From NCBI GenBank assembly GCA_037129925.1, contig JBAXTZ010000006.1, forward strand, positions 1 to 64,000: a stretch of 64,000 bases of DNA. The letters run 5' to 3'. The number at the start of each line of letters is the position of its first letter. Positions within the stretch are counted from its first letter, which is position 1. Under the pieces are notes generated by a model that saw only the letters and a list, made by a program, of their open reading frames with translations, ran no database searches and was not told the origin of the DNA. Source of the stretch: JBAXTZ01 sp037129925. Its GTDB lineage: Bacteria; Bacillota; Negativicutes; JBAXTZ01. Made by a program: the position numbers and the translations under genes. This document shows positions 34,669 through 43,196 of the stretch, one piece after another.

Positions 34669-35592
34669 ATGGCTAAAAAATTAAATGTTGAAAAAGAGCT
34701 TTGGCAGATATCAGCGCCTCTTAATATTCTGTTAAACATTATTATCATTTCGATAGCGCTATCATGCTTTCTACCGTTCTTGCTGGTAGTGATAGTGTCG
34801 TTCACTTCTGAACAAGCACTTGTCCAGAATGGATATAGTTTTCTCCCCAAAGCACTCAGCCTGGAAGCTTATCGGTACACGATATTTTCTTCCGATCAGT
34901 TAATCCGGTCGTATTTAGTAACAATCGGTATCACGGTGATTGGCGTTATCCTGGTTATTATCATGACCTTGTTGTATGCTTATCCACTCACTCGTCCGGA
35001 ATTCCGATATCGCCGGTTGTTCAATCTGCTGATGGTTTTCCCAATGCTGTTTGCGGTGCCGTTGGTGCCGTTCTATATCGTTATGACCAAGTTTTTAATG
35101 CTCAAAAACAACATTTTCGCGATGATTATCCCCGGTATTTGCGGTGCTGGCGGCATATTCTTTATGCGGGTAATGTTGCGGATGCAAATTTCCGATTCAC
35201 TGATCGAAGCTGCGCGCATCGACGGTTGCGGTGAAATTCGCACGCTGTTTAGAATAGTTGTGCCGTTGATGAAACCGGCGATTGCCGTAACCGCGCTCGG
35301 TGCTTCGCTCGGCTACTGGAACGAGTGGTTTAACGCGATGTTGTTCATTGATTCGCCAAACCTGTTGCCGTTGCAGTACATGTTGATGAAAATTCAAAAC
35401 TCAATGGAGTTTATTCTGAAAAATTCCGCGCAAATGGGCGGCACCCGGATGATGGAGCTGATGGCAAATCTTCCCCAGGAAGGGGTGCGGATGGCGATGA
35501 TTGTGCTGGCCACCGGTCCGGCTGTTCTCGCTTACCCGTTCTTCCAACGCTATTTCATTTCCGGTCTGTCGTTGGGAGCTGTAAAAGAATAA
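34669..35592 (+). CDS. LplC/YtcP-type sugar ABC permease
   Basis: 307 residues with six helices and EAA loop IEAARIDGCGEIRTLFRIVVP. The large loop with YPLTRPEFRYRRLF and the C terminus FISGLSLGAVKE are typical of LplC proteins. AGGAGG (34658-34663) overlaps the stop of the previous gene and sets the ATG at 34669 rather than the one three bases earlier. A strong terminator follows. Confidence 0.9.
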   Translation: MAKKLNVEKELWQISAPLNILLNIIIISIALSCFLPFLLVVIVSFTSEQALVQNGYSFLPKALSLEAYRYTIFSSDQLIRSYLVTIGITVIGVILVIIMTLLYAYPLTRPEFRYRRLFNLLMVFPMLFAVPLVPFYIVMTKFLMLKNNIFAMIIPGICGAGGIFFMRVMLRMQISDSLIEAARIDGCGEIRTLFRIVVPLMKPAIAVTALGASLGYWNEWFNAMLFIDSPNLLPLQYMLMKIQNSMEFILKNSAQMGGTRMMELMANLPQEGVRMAMIVLATGPAVLAYPFFQRYFISGLSLGAVKE

Positions 35593-35610
35593 TTGTTACG
35601 CAAAACGCGG

Positions 35611-35658
35611 TTGGCTGCGCTGAAATGTTTAGTTTCAACGCAGCCAATATTTTTTTTG
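35611..35658 (+). terminator. Rho-independent terminator between permease pair and binding protein
   Basis: Stem TTGGCTGCGCTGAAA / TTTCAACGCAGCCAA (one mismatch) followed by a run of eight T. Confidence 0.9.
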
Positions 35659-35675
35659 TAAATCAATGTCCAAGC

Positions 35676-35700
35676 AGGATTTTACAAAACTTTGGCGAAT
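35676..35700 (+). promoter_or_regulatory. Sigma-H-like promoter of the second Lpl-type operon
   Basis: GCAGGATTTTAC with AGGA at 35676 and TGGCGAATTAG with GAAT at 35697: 21 bases apart. The ATG at 35737 is 37 bases beyond. Confidence 0.6.
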
Positions 35701-35736
35701 TAGTAGTTATCATTTTTGTGAAAGAGGAAGAGAGCT

Positions 35737-37299
35737 ATGAAAAAACTAGTCAGTTTGCTGCTGATTGCGGCATTTGTCTTGGCTATCGCCGGTTGCGGCA
35801 AGAACGAAGAATCAGCCGAACTCGGGAAAATTTCGATGTGGACTTGGTTGGGATCGGAAGAAGTCTGGGGTGGTAAAACCAAGGACATCATGGCAATGCA
35901 AGATTTTGCCAAGACTATGAAAGTTGATTTGGACATTATCAATCCGTCCGGCGATGCCGGAGAAGCGTTTAATTTAATGATGACCAAAGGCGATAAACTA
36001 CCGGATATGGTTTTTTACAGCTGGTCGCCAAAGCGGGTAATGGATTATTCGAAAAAGCAAAGAATTGTAAACATTGCCCCCTATATTGAAAAATATATGC
36101 CGAATTTCAACAAGCTGTTACAGTCTAATCCCCGGCTAAAAGCACAGATGTACACCGAAGATGGCGGAGTGTATTATTTACCGTGGATATCCATGGACAA
36201 AATATTTTATGAGGGCATGATGATGCGCGGTGACTGGCTGGCAGCGGTAAATATGCCGGCGCCGACAACCGTTGATCAACTTCATGCCACGTTGCTAGCG
36301 ATGAAGAAGCAGGCTGATGCCGGAAAACTGCCCGGTACCGGCGGCAGCAAATTTCTCGGATTTTCCGGATTTCCGCTGCAATTCTATAAATGGTTATATG
36401 GTTTTGGCACCTGCCACGAATTTCAACTGGCCGATGACGGCAAGACAGTTGAATATGGACCGACAACCGACAACTATCGTAAAGCGATGGTATATTTCAA
36501 TACCATGTATAAAGAAGGGTTGATTGACCCGGATATTTTTGCCAACGACGGCGATACCTACAAAAAGCACCATTTAGCCAATCAAACAGCTTGTTTTGTG
36601 GATAACCTCGGAACTTTTGAACAAATTCAAAAAGATGCCGCCGGCTTGAATAACAAGATCGACTACGTGGCAGTTCCCTATCCGCTCTATAACGGTGAAG
36701 CCGTACCCCGAGAATATAATTCTACCGCCAAACGTATCGCCCAGCCGTATGGCTTCGCGCTGACGGTCAAAAATGAGCAGCGACTGATAAAAATTCTCCA
36801 GGTAATGGATTGGAAATATAGCGCTGAAGGTCAGACACTGTTTAACTGGGGTGTTGAAGGCAAGACGTTTTCCAAGGATGCAAACGGCGCCAAGGTTTAT
36901 TCTGATTTGATAATGAAGGATCCAAAATACGCGCCGGGCATCGCCCAAAGCAAATATGTTAAAGTGGATTTTACAGTTGAAGATACCCAGACCGTATGGG
37001 CGCTGGTAAATGACTTTGGCAAGAATGTCTACAAGGTTTGGGCAAACACCAACAGTAAATACGCCTATGAACCGACACTTTGGTACACAGCCGATGAAAT
37101 GGCGATAATGGGCAAGACGCAAACCGATATCAACACCTATCGTGATGAAATGCGCGACAAATTTGTCGCAGGAAAACTTGATCCGCGGGATGACGCTGTT
37201 TGGAAAAATTATCTGGAAACATTGACAAAAATGGGTCAGGGCGATTGGTTAAAGGTCGAGCAAGCCGCTTATGACCGCTTCACCGCCCGATTAAAGTAA
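35737..37299 (+). CDS. LplA-type sugar-binding lipoprotein
   Basis: 520 residues with signal peptide and lipobox AIAGC. The mature domain (ISMWTWLGSEEVWGG; KGDKLPDMVFYSW; YYLPWISMDKIFYEGMMMRGDWL) and length match LplA-family oligosaccharide-binding lipoproteins. It lies between two LplB/LplC permease pairs and has its own sigma-H-like promoter. It is cotranscribed with the permeases at 37357 and 38288 and the GH5-type enzyme at 39177, so its ligand is likely the substrate of that enzyme, for example a manno-oligosaccharide. Confidence 0.9.
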   Translation: MKKLVSLLLIAAFVLAIAGCGKNEESAELGKISMWTWLGSEEVWGGKTKDIMAMQDFAKTMKVDLDIINPSGDAGEAFNLMMTKGDKLPDMVFYSWSPKRVMDYSKKQRIVNIAPYIEKYMPNFNKLLQSNPRLKAQMYTEDGGVYYLPWISMDKIFYEGMMMRGDWLAAVNMPAPTTVDQLHATLLAMKKQADAGKLPGTGGSKFLGFSGFPLQFYKWLYGFGTCHEFQLADDGKTVEYGPTTDNYRKAMVYFNTMYKEGLIDPDIFANDGDTYKKHHLANQTACFVDNLGTFEQIQKDAAGLNNKIDYVAVPYPLYNGEAVPREYNSTAKRIAQPYGFALTVKNEQRLIKILQVMDWKYSAEGQTLFNWGVEGKTFSKDANGAKVYSDLIMKDPKYAPGIAQSKYVKVDFTVEDTQTVWALVNDFGKNVYKVWANTNSKYAYEPTLWYTADEMAIMGKTQTDINTYRDEMRDKFVAGKLDPRDDAVWKNYLETLTKMGQGDWLKVEQAAYDRFTARLK

Positions 37300-37309
37300 T
37301 ACACGGTAG

Positions 37310-37328
37310 GGGCGGGGTCCTCCCGCCC
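37310..37328 (+). repeat. GC-rich intercistronic hairpin
   Basis: GGGCGGG / CCCGCCC with a five-base loop between the binding protein and permease genes, without a T run. It may stabilise the upstream mRNA so that binding protein exceeds permease. Confidence 0.55.
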
Positions 37329-37356
37329 TTATACTCATACCAAGGAGTTGTATTTT

Positions 37357-38277
37357 ATGACCAGAAGACAGATAATCTGGCTGGAAATCAAAAAATGTAA
37401 AATACTGTATATGATGATTGCGCCGGCAGTAGCCTATTATGTGATATTCAGCTATTTGCCATTGGTCGGTCTGACGATTGCTTTCCAGGACTTTGTGCCG
37501 GGCAATGGCTTCTTTGACGGCCCTTGGGTCGGGCTGGAAAACTTCAACAAATACTTTTCCAGTTATTATTTTTGGCGGTTGATAAAAAACACCTTTATGC
37601 TGAGTTTTTGGAGCTTGGTCTGGGGTTTTCCGATGCCAATAATCTTCGCGTTATTACTCAATGAAATCCGGGTGGAGTGGTATAAACGCAGCATTCAGAC
37701 CCTGTCTTATCTGCCGCACTTTGTACCAATGGTCGTTGTCTGCGGAATAATTATTGATGCTACCGGTAGCGACGGACTGGTAAATACTTTTCGAAGTATG
37801 TTAGGAGCCGGTTCGCCGTTGATGTTTTTGCAAGAGCCGCAATTTTTTCGCTCGATTTATGTAGCCTCGGGCATTTGGCAAGAGATCGGTTGGAGTTCAA
37901 TAATTTATCTGGCAGCGCTCACCTCCATTGACCCAACGCTGTATGAAGCGGCGGAAGTCGACGGCGCCGGGCGGATTCGAAAAATGGTGCATATCACCTT
38001 GCCCTGCCTGATGCCGACAATCACCGTGTTGTTTATCCTCGCCATTGGCGGCATGATGGGCAGCGATTTTGAAAAAATATTGCTGTTATCCAAGCCGTTA
38101 ACCTATGACACCTCCGATGTTATCTCCACCTTCGTATATCGCAAGGGCTTGCAGGAAGGCGATTTTGGCTTTGCGATGGCGGTTAATATTTTTAATATGC
38201 TGATAAACTTGAGTTTAGTGGCGTTTGCCAATTATACAGCGAAAAAATCGTCTCAGGGCGAGACAAGTTTGTGGTAA
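37357..38277 (+). CDS. LplB-type sugar ABC permease
   Basis: 306 residues from the ATG at 37357 (AAGGAG at 37342-37347). Six helices, segment YLPLVGLTIAFQDFVPG after helix 1, EAA loop YEAAEVDGAGRIRKMVHITLP. It is similar to but clearly distinct from the LplB homologue at 33706. It overlaps no gene; the LplC partner starts 10 bases after its stop. Confidence 0.9.
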   Translation: MTRRQIIWLEIKKCKILYMMIAPAVAYYVIFSYLPLVGLTIAFQDFVPGNGFFDGPWVGLENFNKYFSSYYFWRLIKNTFMLSFWSLVWGFPMPIIFALLLNEIRVEWYKRSIQTLSYLPHFVPMVVVCGIIIDATGSDGLVNTFRSMLGAGSPLMFLQEPQFFRSIYVASGIWQEIGWSSIIYLAALTSIDPTLYEAAEVDGAGRIRKMVHITLPCLMPTITVLFILAIGGMMGSDFEKILLLSKPLTYDTSDVISTFVYRKGLQEGDFGFAMAVNIFNMLINLSLVAFANYTAKKSSQGETSLW

Positions 38278-38287
38278 AGGGGGAGTT

Positions 38288-39157
38288 ATGCAACAAAAGA
38301 AGAATGTTTTTGATTATGTGATTTATGTTTTTTTGGGAGCGATGGTTGTTTGTATGCTCTACCCGTTCTGGTATCTGCTGGTGGCGTCGTTTTCGGATGT
38401 CGCCAAAGTCAACGCCAGCGGCGGCATGATGTTGTGGCCGCAGGGGTTCACGCTGGAAAACTACAAAATCGCGCTGGGTAACGAATCAGTGCGCAGCGGC
38501 TTCATCAATTCGGTGATTATCGTCGTCGTCGGCACAGCGTTGAATTTGTTTTTTACCACGATTTCGGCTTATGCCTTATCACGAAAATGGCTGTTTGGGC
38601 GCAAGCAACTGATGATTTTTGTTTCCATAACGATGTTTGTCGGCGGCGGATTTTTGCCAACCTACCTGATTGTTCGGGGGCTGGGGCTGTATAACACTTG
38701 GTTTGCGCTGTGGTTGCCCGGATTGATAGCCACTTGGAACATGATCATGATGCGGACATATTTTCAGCAAATGCCCGAAGCGCTCGAAGAATCGGCGAAA
38801 ATTGACGGAGCCAACGATTGGCAGGTTCTCTGGCACATAATATTGCCGATGTCCAAACCAATGCTGGCGGTCATGACCCTGTTTTATGCGGTGGCAATCT
38901 GGAATTCCTGGTTTTCCGCGGCGATTTTCCTGGAAGACCGCACGCTCTATCCGTTACAGCTAGTAATGCGCGATATTTTGATTACCCAAAATGCCTCTTC
39001 GCTAATGTCGGCGGGTGAAGGCGGGTCGAAACCGGAAATTGCCAAGACTTTGAAATACGCGGTAGCTTTTATCGGCACGGCGCCAATTCTCATCGTCTAT
39101 CCGTTCGTTCAGAAATATTTTGAAAAAGGCGTGATGCTCGGTTCGCTAAAAGAATAA
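38288..39157 (+). CDS. LplC-type sugar ABC permease
   Basis: 289 residues from the ATG at 38288, which follows GGGGGAG; codons upstream overlap the previous gene. Six helices, EAA loop LEESAKIDGANDWQVLWHIILP and the typical end KYFEKGVMLGSLKE. Partner of the LplB protein at 37357. The GH5-type gene follows after 19 bases. Confidence 0.9.
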   Translation: MQQKKNVFDYVIYVFLGAMVVCMLYPFWYLLVASFSDVAKVNASGGMMLWPQGFTLENYKIALGNESVRSGFINSVIIVVVGTALNLFFTTISAYALSRKWLFGRKQLMIFVSITMFVGGGFLPTYLIVRGLGLYNTWFALWLPGLIATWNMIMMRTYFQQMPEALEESAKIDGANDWQVLWHIILPMSKPMLAVMTLFYAVAIWNSWFSAAIFLEDRTLYPLQLVMRDILITQNASSLMSAGEGGSKPEIAKTLKYAVAFIGTAPILIVYPFVQKYFEKGVMLGSLKE

Positions 39158-39176
39158 TTGAGTTACGGAGAAATGT

Positions 39177-40517
39177 ATGAACTTTATTACCCGGACAGCC
39201 GACAAGCTTTACGATGGTGAAAGCGAATTTCGTTTCGTGTCCTTGAATGTCCCTAGTCTGACCATCGGTGAAGACCCGGTCTGGCATCGGGTGAACGAGT
39301 TCGAACAGGAAGACGCGATTAAAACTATTGCCCAGATGCGCGGAAAAGTGCTACGGGTGTACTGCTTTGCGGTTAGTGGTTGCGCCGAACCCAAGTCGAG
39401 TTATCATATAAATGCCCCGGGTGAATTCAACGAGGAGCTGTTTTGCGATTTTGACCGGATGCTAATGCTCTGCAATAAACACGGCATTCGAGTTATCGTA
39501 CCATTTGTCGACAACTGGCATTGGTGGGGCGGTATCAAGGAGTGGGCAGCTTTTCGCGGTAAGAGTGTAGCAGAGTTTTATACCGATAGCGCTGTAAAAG
39601 CCGATTTCAAGCAATTTATCCATTATGTGCTCAACCGCCGCAACACGCTGACCGGAGTGCAGTACAAAGATGATCCGGCGATTATGTGCTGGGAGTCCGG
39701 CAACGAGCTGGAAGCGCGCGAAAATGATTTACCGGCGCTAACCGCGTGGACCCGCGAAATGGCAGCATATCTTAAATTGTCGGACAGCAATCACCTGGTT
39801 ATGGACGGACGCTATTGGCGCTGGAGTCCGCCGGTTGCCGAAATATTGCACGACGAGAACATCGATATTCTTACCGTGCATTATTATCCCGATCAGCCGC
39901 TCAGTTATGCCGATAGCATTCGCCGTGATGTCGCATTGTGCCAAGGGTTACGCCCATTGGTGCTCGGCGAATTTGGGATGATTAAGTCGGCAGCAACCGA
40001 ACAGTTGCTGATAGCCGGATTGGAATGTGGCGTTAATGGAATATTAGCATGGAGTTTACGGTTCAAGAATAAAGACGGCGGATTTTATTGGCATCACGAA
40101 GTCCACCCCGAAGATGATGTATATAACTCACTCCACTGGCCGGGATTTGCCAGCAACGCCGGTTGTGAAGAGCGCCAGATGCTACATTTGTTTAGACGTT
40201 ACGCGTTTTTAATTGACGGATTAACGGAAACACCAATTCCGGCGCCGGATGCGCCGCAGCTATTGCCGATAACCGCAGAGCGAAAAATATCCTGGCGTGG
40301 TTCAGTGGGCGCAGAATACTATGAACTACAACGGAAAGAAGCAAGCACCGCAAATTGGACAACGATTGCCGTGGATTTATCCGACGGGACGCAACCATTT
40401 TTGCCATATTCCGACAACAGCGCCGCCCCGGATAAGCCATACGACTATCGGCTGCGGGCAATAAACGCCAGTGGCAAATCACCATGGAGCGCCATCGGTT
40501 CAACCATTCACCTTTAA
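39177..40517 (+). CDS. GH5-type (mannanase-like) glycoside hydrolase with C-terminal fibronectin-like domain
   Basis: 446 residues. A TIM barrel resembling endo-beta-mannanases of family 5 (subfamily 7-like): substrate-site segment DNWHWWGGIKEW, acid/base E177 in WESGNELE, histidine/tyrosine pair VHYYPD, nucleophile E265 in VLGEFG. From about residue 355 a fibronectin-III-like domain follows (ISWRGSVGAEYYELQRK; YDYRLRAINASGKSPWS). No signal peptide, so it acts inside the cell on oligosaccharides brought in by the adjacent transporter. Its last codons and stop are encoded by a 7-bp repeat tract. Exact substrate is inferred from family resemblance. Confidence 0.82.
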   Translation: MNFITRTADKLYDGESEFRFVSLNVPSLTIGEDPVWHRVNEFEQEDAIKTIAQMRGKVLRVYCFAVSGCAEPKSSYHINAPGEFNEELFCDFDRMLMLCNKHGIRVIVPFVDNWHWWGGIKEWAAFRGKSVAEFYTDSAVKADFKQFIHYVLNRRNTLTGVQYKDDPAIMCWESGNELEARENDLPALTAWTREMAAYLKLSDSNHLVMDGRYWRWSPPVAEILHDENIDILTVHYYPDQPLSYADSIRRDVALCQGLRPLVLGEFGMIKSAATEQLLIAGLECGVNGILAWSLRFKNKDGGFYWHHEVHPEDDVYNSLHWPGFASNAGCEERQMLHLFRRYAFLIDGLTETPIPAPDAPQLLPITAERKISWRGSVGAEYYELQRKEASTANWTTIAVDLSDGTQPFLPYSDNSAAPDKPYDYRLRAINASGKSPWSAIGSTIHL

Positions 40518-40537
40518 CCATTCACCACGCATCTTTC
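40503..40537 (+). repeat. Degenerate 7-bp tandem tract at the end of the GH5-type gene
   Basis: ACCATTC ACCTTTA ACCATTC ACCACGC ATCTTTC; includes the stop codon at 40515-40517. Confidence 0.65.
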
Positions 40538-40551
40538 GCAGGAGGTACCAC

Positions 40552-40878
40552 ATGCCCCATTTAATTTTTCGCGGCGCCAAGCAAGCCGATGTTAAACAGG
40601 CCAGCGCCGAATTGCCAGATTTATTGGCAAAAATCGTCAATTGCCCGCGTGACTATTTCACTTTTTTTAATGACCCTGGAGAGTATTTTTTTGATGGTGA
40701 AGTAAAGGCGCAGTGTCCAATCATTCAAGTGCTATGGTTTGACCGCGGTCAGGTCGTACAAAACATTTTCGCCCAACAGTTAGATCAATTTATGCGGGCG
40801 ATCGGTTATGAGCAGGTCGAGGTGTATTTCCAAAAACTCGAACATTGCTCATATTATGAAAACGCCGAGCATTTTTAG
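40552..40878 (+). CDS. DUF1904 tautomerase-like protein
   Basis: 108 residues starting MPHLIFRGAK, set by AGGAGG at 40540-40545. The N-terminal proline after Met and the segment NCPRDYFTFF are typical of DUF1904, a small family with the tautomerase/MIF fold. The exposed proline could act as catalytic base, but no substrate is known. It lies between the GH5-type gene and the MFS exporter and may be cotranscribed with either. Confidence 0.75.
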   Translation: MPHLIFRGAKQADVKQASAELPDLLAKIVNCPRDYFTFFNDPGEYFFDGEVKAQCPIIQVLWFDRGQVVQNIFAQQLDQFMRAIGYEQVEVYFQKLEHCSYYENAEHF

Positions 40879-40893
40879 CACAGGGAGACACAA

Positions 40894-42081
40894 GTGAACA
40901 AGCGCTTGATAAATTGGTTACTCGTGATGATTATGATACTCGGCGGTTCATCGACTGACCTATATATTTCCAGTTTGCCGGATATGGCAGTGCGGTTTAA
41001 TGTTGATGCAGCGATTGTCAATCTAACCTTAAGTATTTTTGCTTTAGGTTTTTCAGTTGGTTGTTTGCTGGCCGGGTTCTTTAGTGACCGGTTCGGCAGA
41101 CGGGTTTCGGCGTTGACCGGGGTGTTAGGATTTACGGTCTTTGCCGCGTTGATTGCAATTACGCCAAATTTAACAATCGTCATATTTTTTCGTTTTTTTC
41201 AAGCGCTGTTTTTGGCAGGCGCGACTATTGTCTGTTGGCAGATTGCTACAGAAATATTTCATGGCAAGGAGCAAATTGCAGCCGTCGGTATGATGACTTT
41301 AGGGTTATCGGTATCGCCGGCAATAGCGCCGGTCTTCGGCGCTTATTTGGCATATTTCTTTTCCTGGCGGGCGTGTTTTACGGTAAGCGCTTTTCTTGGC
41401 GCGGTGACGTTTATTTTGTTGTACCGGGCGCTACCCGAGACGTTAAAAACAGCTTTGCCGCTCCCCGGTCCGGTAGAGATTGGCAAGATTTTTGCCAGTT
41501 TTTTTCGGGTGCGAATATTTATCTGTTACGCGCTGATTACCACAGTTTTGTACAGTGCTTACTTCGCGTTTATCAGCATGTCGAGTTTTATATACATCGA
41601 CAGTTATGGAATGAATCCGCGTATGTTCTCGCAATTGTTTATTTTGTTATCCGGCGCATCATTTCTCGGCAATTGGCTATTGCGAAAACTGGGTAACAAC
41701 GGTATGGAAAAACGCCAAATCGTATTTTATGGATTAATCATTTCGCTAATCGGCATCGTGCTATATCAAGCGGTATTTATTTCGAAAATTCCGTTGTATG
41801 GTATAGTGGTTGTTACGATTGGTGTGGCGCTTACCCGTCTGGGCTATGGAATGCTCGCCGGCGCGGCACAGGTTATCGCGATTACTGCCGTGCCGGCACG
41901 TGGTGGTTCAGCGACCGGCGTGCTGTTCTTTATGCAGTTCTCTGCTTGCAGTTTAGCCGGTATCTTGGTATCATCATTTCACCACTACCCGGTCGAAGGA
42001 ACGGTTGTTGTGACCGCTGTTTTAACGTTGTTGGCAGTGCCGCTCTTTGTCCTAGCCAAGCCGCGGGGCGTGAGTGGTTGA
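40894..42081 (+). CDS. MFS exporter, Bcr/CflA (DHA1) family
   Basis: 395 residues, twelve helices. GTG start with AGGGAGA upstream. DLYISSLPDMAVRFN in helix 1, GFFSDRFGRR (motif A) between helices 2 and 3, and RFFQALFLAGATIVCWQIATE in helix 4 match Bcr/CflA drug-resistance transporters. Proton-driven export of a toxic compound is expected; which one is unknown. Its end (PRGVSG, stop) is encoded by an 8-bp repeat tract. Confidence 0.85.
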   Translation: MNKRLINWLLVMIMILGGSSTDLYISSLPDMAVRFNVDAAIVNLTLSIFALGFSVGCLLAGFFSDRFGRRVSALTGVLGFTVFAALIAITPNLTIVIFFRFFQALFLAGATIVCWQIATEIFHGKEQIAAVGMMTLGLSVSPAIAPVFGAYLAYFFSWRACFTVSAFLGAVTFILLYRALPETLKTALPLPGPVEIGKIFASFFRVRIFICYALITTVLYSAYFAFISMSSFIYIDSYGMNPRMFSQLFILLSGASFLGNWLLRKLGNNGMEKRQIVFYGLIISLIGIVLYQAVFISKIPLYGIVVVTIGVALTRLGYGMLAGAAQVIAITAVPARGGSATGVLFFMQFSACSLAGILVSSFHHYPVEGTVVVTAVLTLLAVPLFVLAKPRGVSG

Positions 42082-42109
42082 GTGGTTATGCGGTTATGTG
42101 GTTGAGTGG
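42072..42109 (+). repeat. Degenerate 8-bp tandem tract
   Basis: GAGTGGTT GAGTGGTT ATGCGGTT ATGTGGTT GAGTGG; supplies the stop codon of the MFS gene. Confidence 0.65.
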
Positions 42110-42129
42110 ATTTTATTGAACGAGGGAAG

Positions 42130-42702
42130 ATGAATACTACGTTAGCGGTACTTTTTTTAATTGCATTGGTTCTGGCAATGCTGGCAATTGCCGGACGGCA
42201 AAAACTGACCACCCGCACGCTTACTTTGACGGGTCTGTGCGCGGCGCTGTGTGTTGTGTTGGATTTGCTGGCAGTATATCGGATGCCGCAAGGCGGCAGC
42301 ATTACGCTGGGTAAAATGGTGCCGCTGTTTGTGCTGGCAAATGTTTGCGGCTGGCGGGTCGGGTTGCTAGGTGGCGCGATAGTGGCGATGCTCGATTTTT
42401 TTGTTTCGCCATTTATAGTGCATCCGTTGCAGTTTTTTTTGGATTATCCGTTAGCTTATATGAGCCTGGCAGTTGCCGGATTATTTCCCCGCAACCGAAT
42501 TGTCGGCGGCTACTGCGCGGTATTTTTGCGTTTTATTTGCCATTTCCTGTCGGGGATGATTTTTTTCGCCGCCTACGCCCCGCCCGGAGTACCGGCGTGG
42601 CAATATTCGCTGTCGGTAAATGGTATCTGGTTGGCAATTGAAGGCAGCATCGCGGTGTTCATTTACCGGCTGCTACCGTTGGAGTTGCTGCGCAGGAAGT
42701 GA
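42130..42702 (+). CDS. thiT: ECF transporter S component for thiamine (ThiT)
   Basis: 190 residues, six helices. The S component binds thiamine and works with the shared EcfAA'T module, which is not in this window. Family markers: RMPQGGSITLGKMVPLF, HPLQFFLDYPLAY, and RFICHFLSGMIFFAAYAP followed by WQYSLSVNG, which contain the aromatic, histidine and asparagine ligands of thiamine. The ATG at 42130 follows GAGGGA; an earlier TTG at 42106 is less likely. No TPP riboswitch is visible upstream; the preceding region is an 8-bp repeat tract. Confidence 0.92.
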   Translation: MNTTLAVLFLIALVLAMLAIAGRQKLTTRTLTLTGLCAALCVVLDLLAVYRMPQGGSITLGKMVPLFVLANVCGWRVGLLGGAIVAMLDFFVSPFIVHPLQFFLDYPLAYMSLAVAGLFPRNRIVGGYCAVFLRFICHFLSGMIFFAAYAPPGVPAWQYSLSVNGIWLAIEGSIAVFIYRLLPLELLRRK

Positions 42703-42719
42703 GTAGTAAAGTAGAGATT

Positions 42720-42775
42720 AGTAGTCAAGTAGTCAAGTGAGCAAGTTGTCGAGTTATCGGGTTGTCCAGTGGAGC
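42720..42775 (+). repeat. Degenerate 8-bp tandem tract
   Basis: AGTAGTCA AGTAGTCA AGTGAGCA AGTTGTCG AGTTATCG GGTTGTCC AGTGGAGC, seven units. Confidence 0.7.
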
Positions 42776-42810
42776 GATAGAAGAAGGAAACGTGAGTTTA
42801 TAACTGGTTT

Positions 42811-42819
42811 ATGATATAA
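42811..42819 (+). promoter_or_regulatory. Putative promoter of the MNT/HEPN and heptose genes
   Basis: TGATATAAT, a perfect extended -10, 42 bases before the ATG at 42861; no clear -35 box. Confidence 0.5.
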
Positions 42820-42860
42820 TATGACACAAAAGGTTTTTCAGCTTTGATTCGGGGGAGTTT

Positions 42861-43196
42861 ATGAATAAAAACGACATCAAAGATGTTTTGGACGACATTA
42901 AGATCGAACTAGTCAGAATATTCCCGAACTCCAATTATGAGCTGGTTTTGTTCGGTTCTTTTGCGCGTGATGAAGCTGGTGATCAGTCGGATATTGACTT
43001 AATGTTAATCACCGATATGTCTGATGACGAAAGCAATATATATATCTATCCACTTGCTGAACTAGCAGCGGATATTTGCATAAAATACGGTCGAGTTCCT
43101 ACATTCATTATTCAAAACAGATTTCAAATGAATTCATTAGTCAGCGACTTACCATTTTTTAGAAACGTTAGAAAAGAGGGCTTAAAGGTTGCTTAA
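42861..43196 (+). CDS. MNT-type nucleotidyltransferase (antitoxin-like)
   Basis: 111 residues with the minimal nucleotidyltransferase motif LFGSFARDEAGDQSDIDLMLI (GS-x10-DxD; residues about 31-51). Such proteins pair with HEPN proteins as type VII-like toxin-antitoxin modules, where the MNT partner adenylylates and silences the HEPN RNase. The HEPN reading frame overlaps its last codons. That partner is frameshifted, so this gene may now be an orphan. Confidence 0.85.
   Translation: MNKNDIKDVLDDIKIELVRIFPNSNYELVLFGSFARDEAGDQSDIDLMLITDMSDDESNIYIYPLAELAADICIKYGRVPTFIIQNRFQMNSLVSDLPFFRNVRKEGLKVA

Noticed and set aside
42703..42860. TPP riboswitch or other leader RNA near thiT
   Set aside because: The region is downstream of thiT and consists of 8-bp repeats; upstream of thiT there is also no TPP-box sequence.
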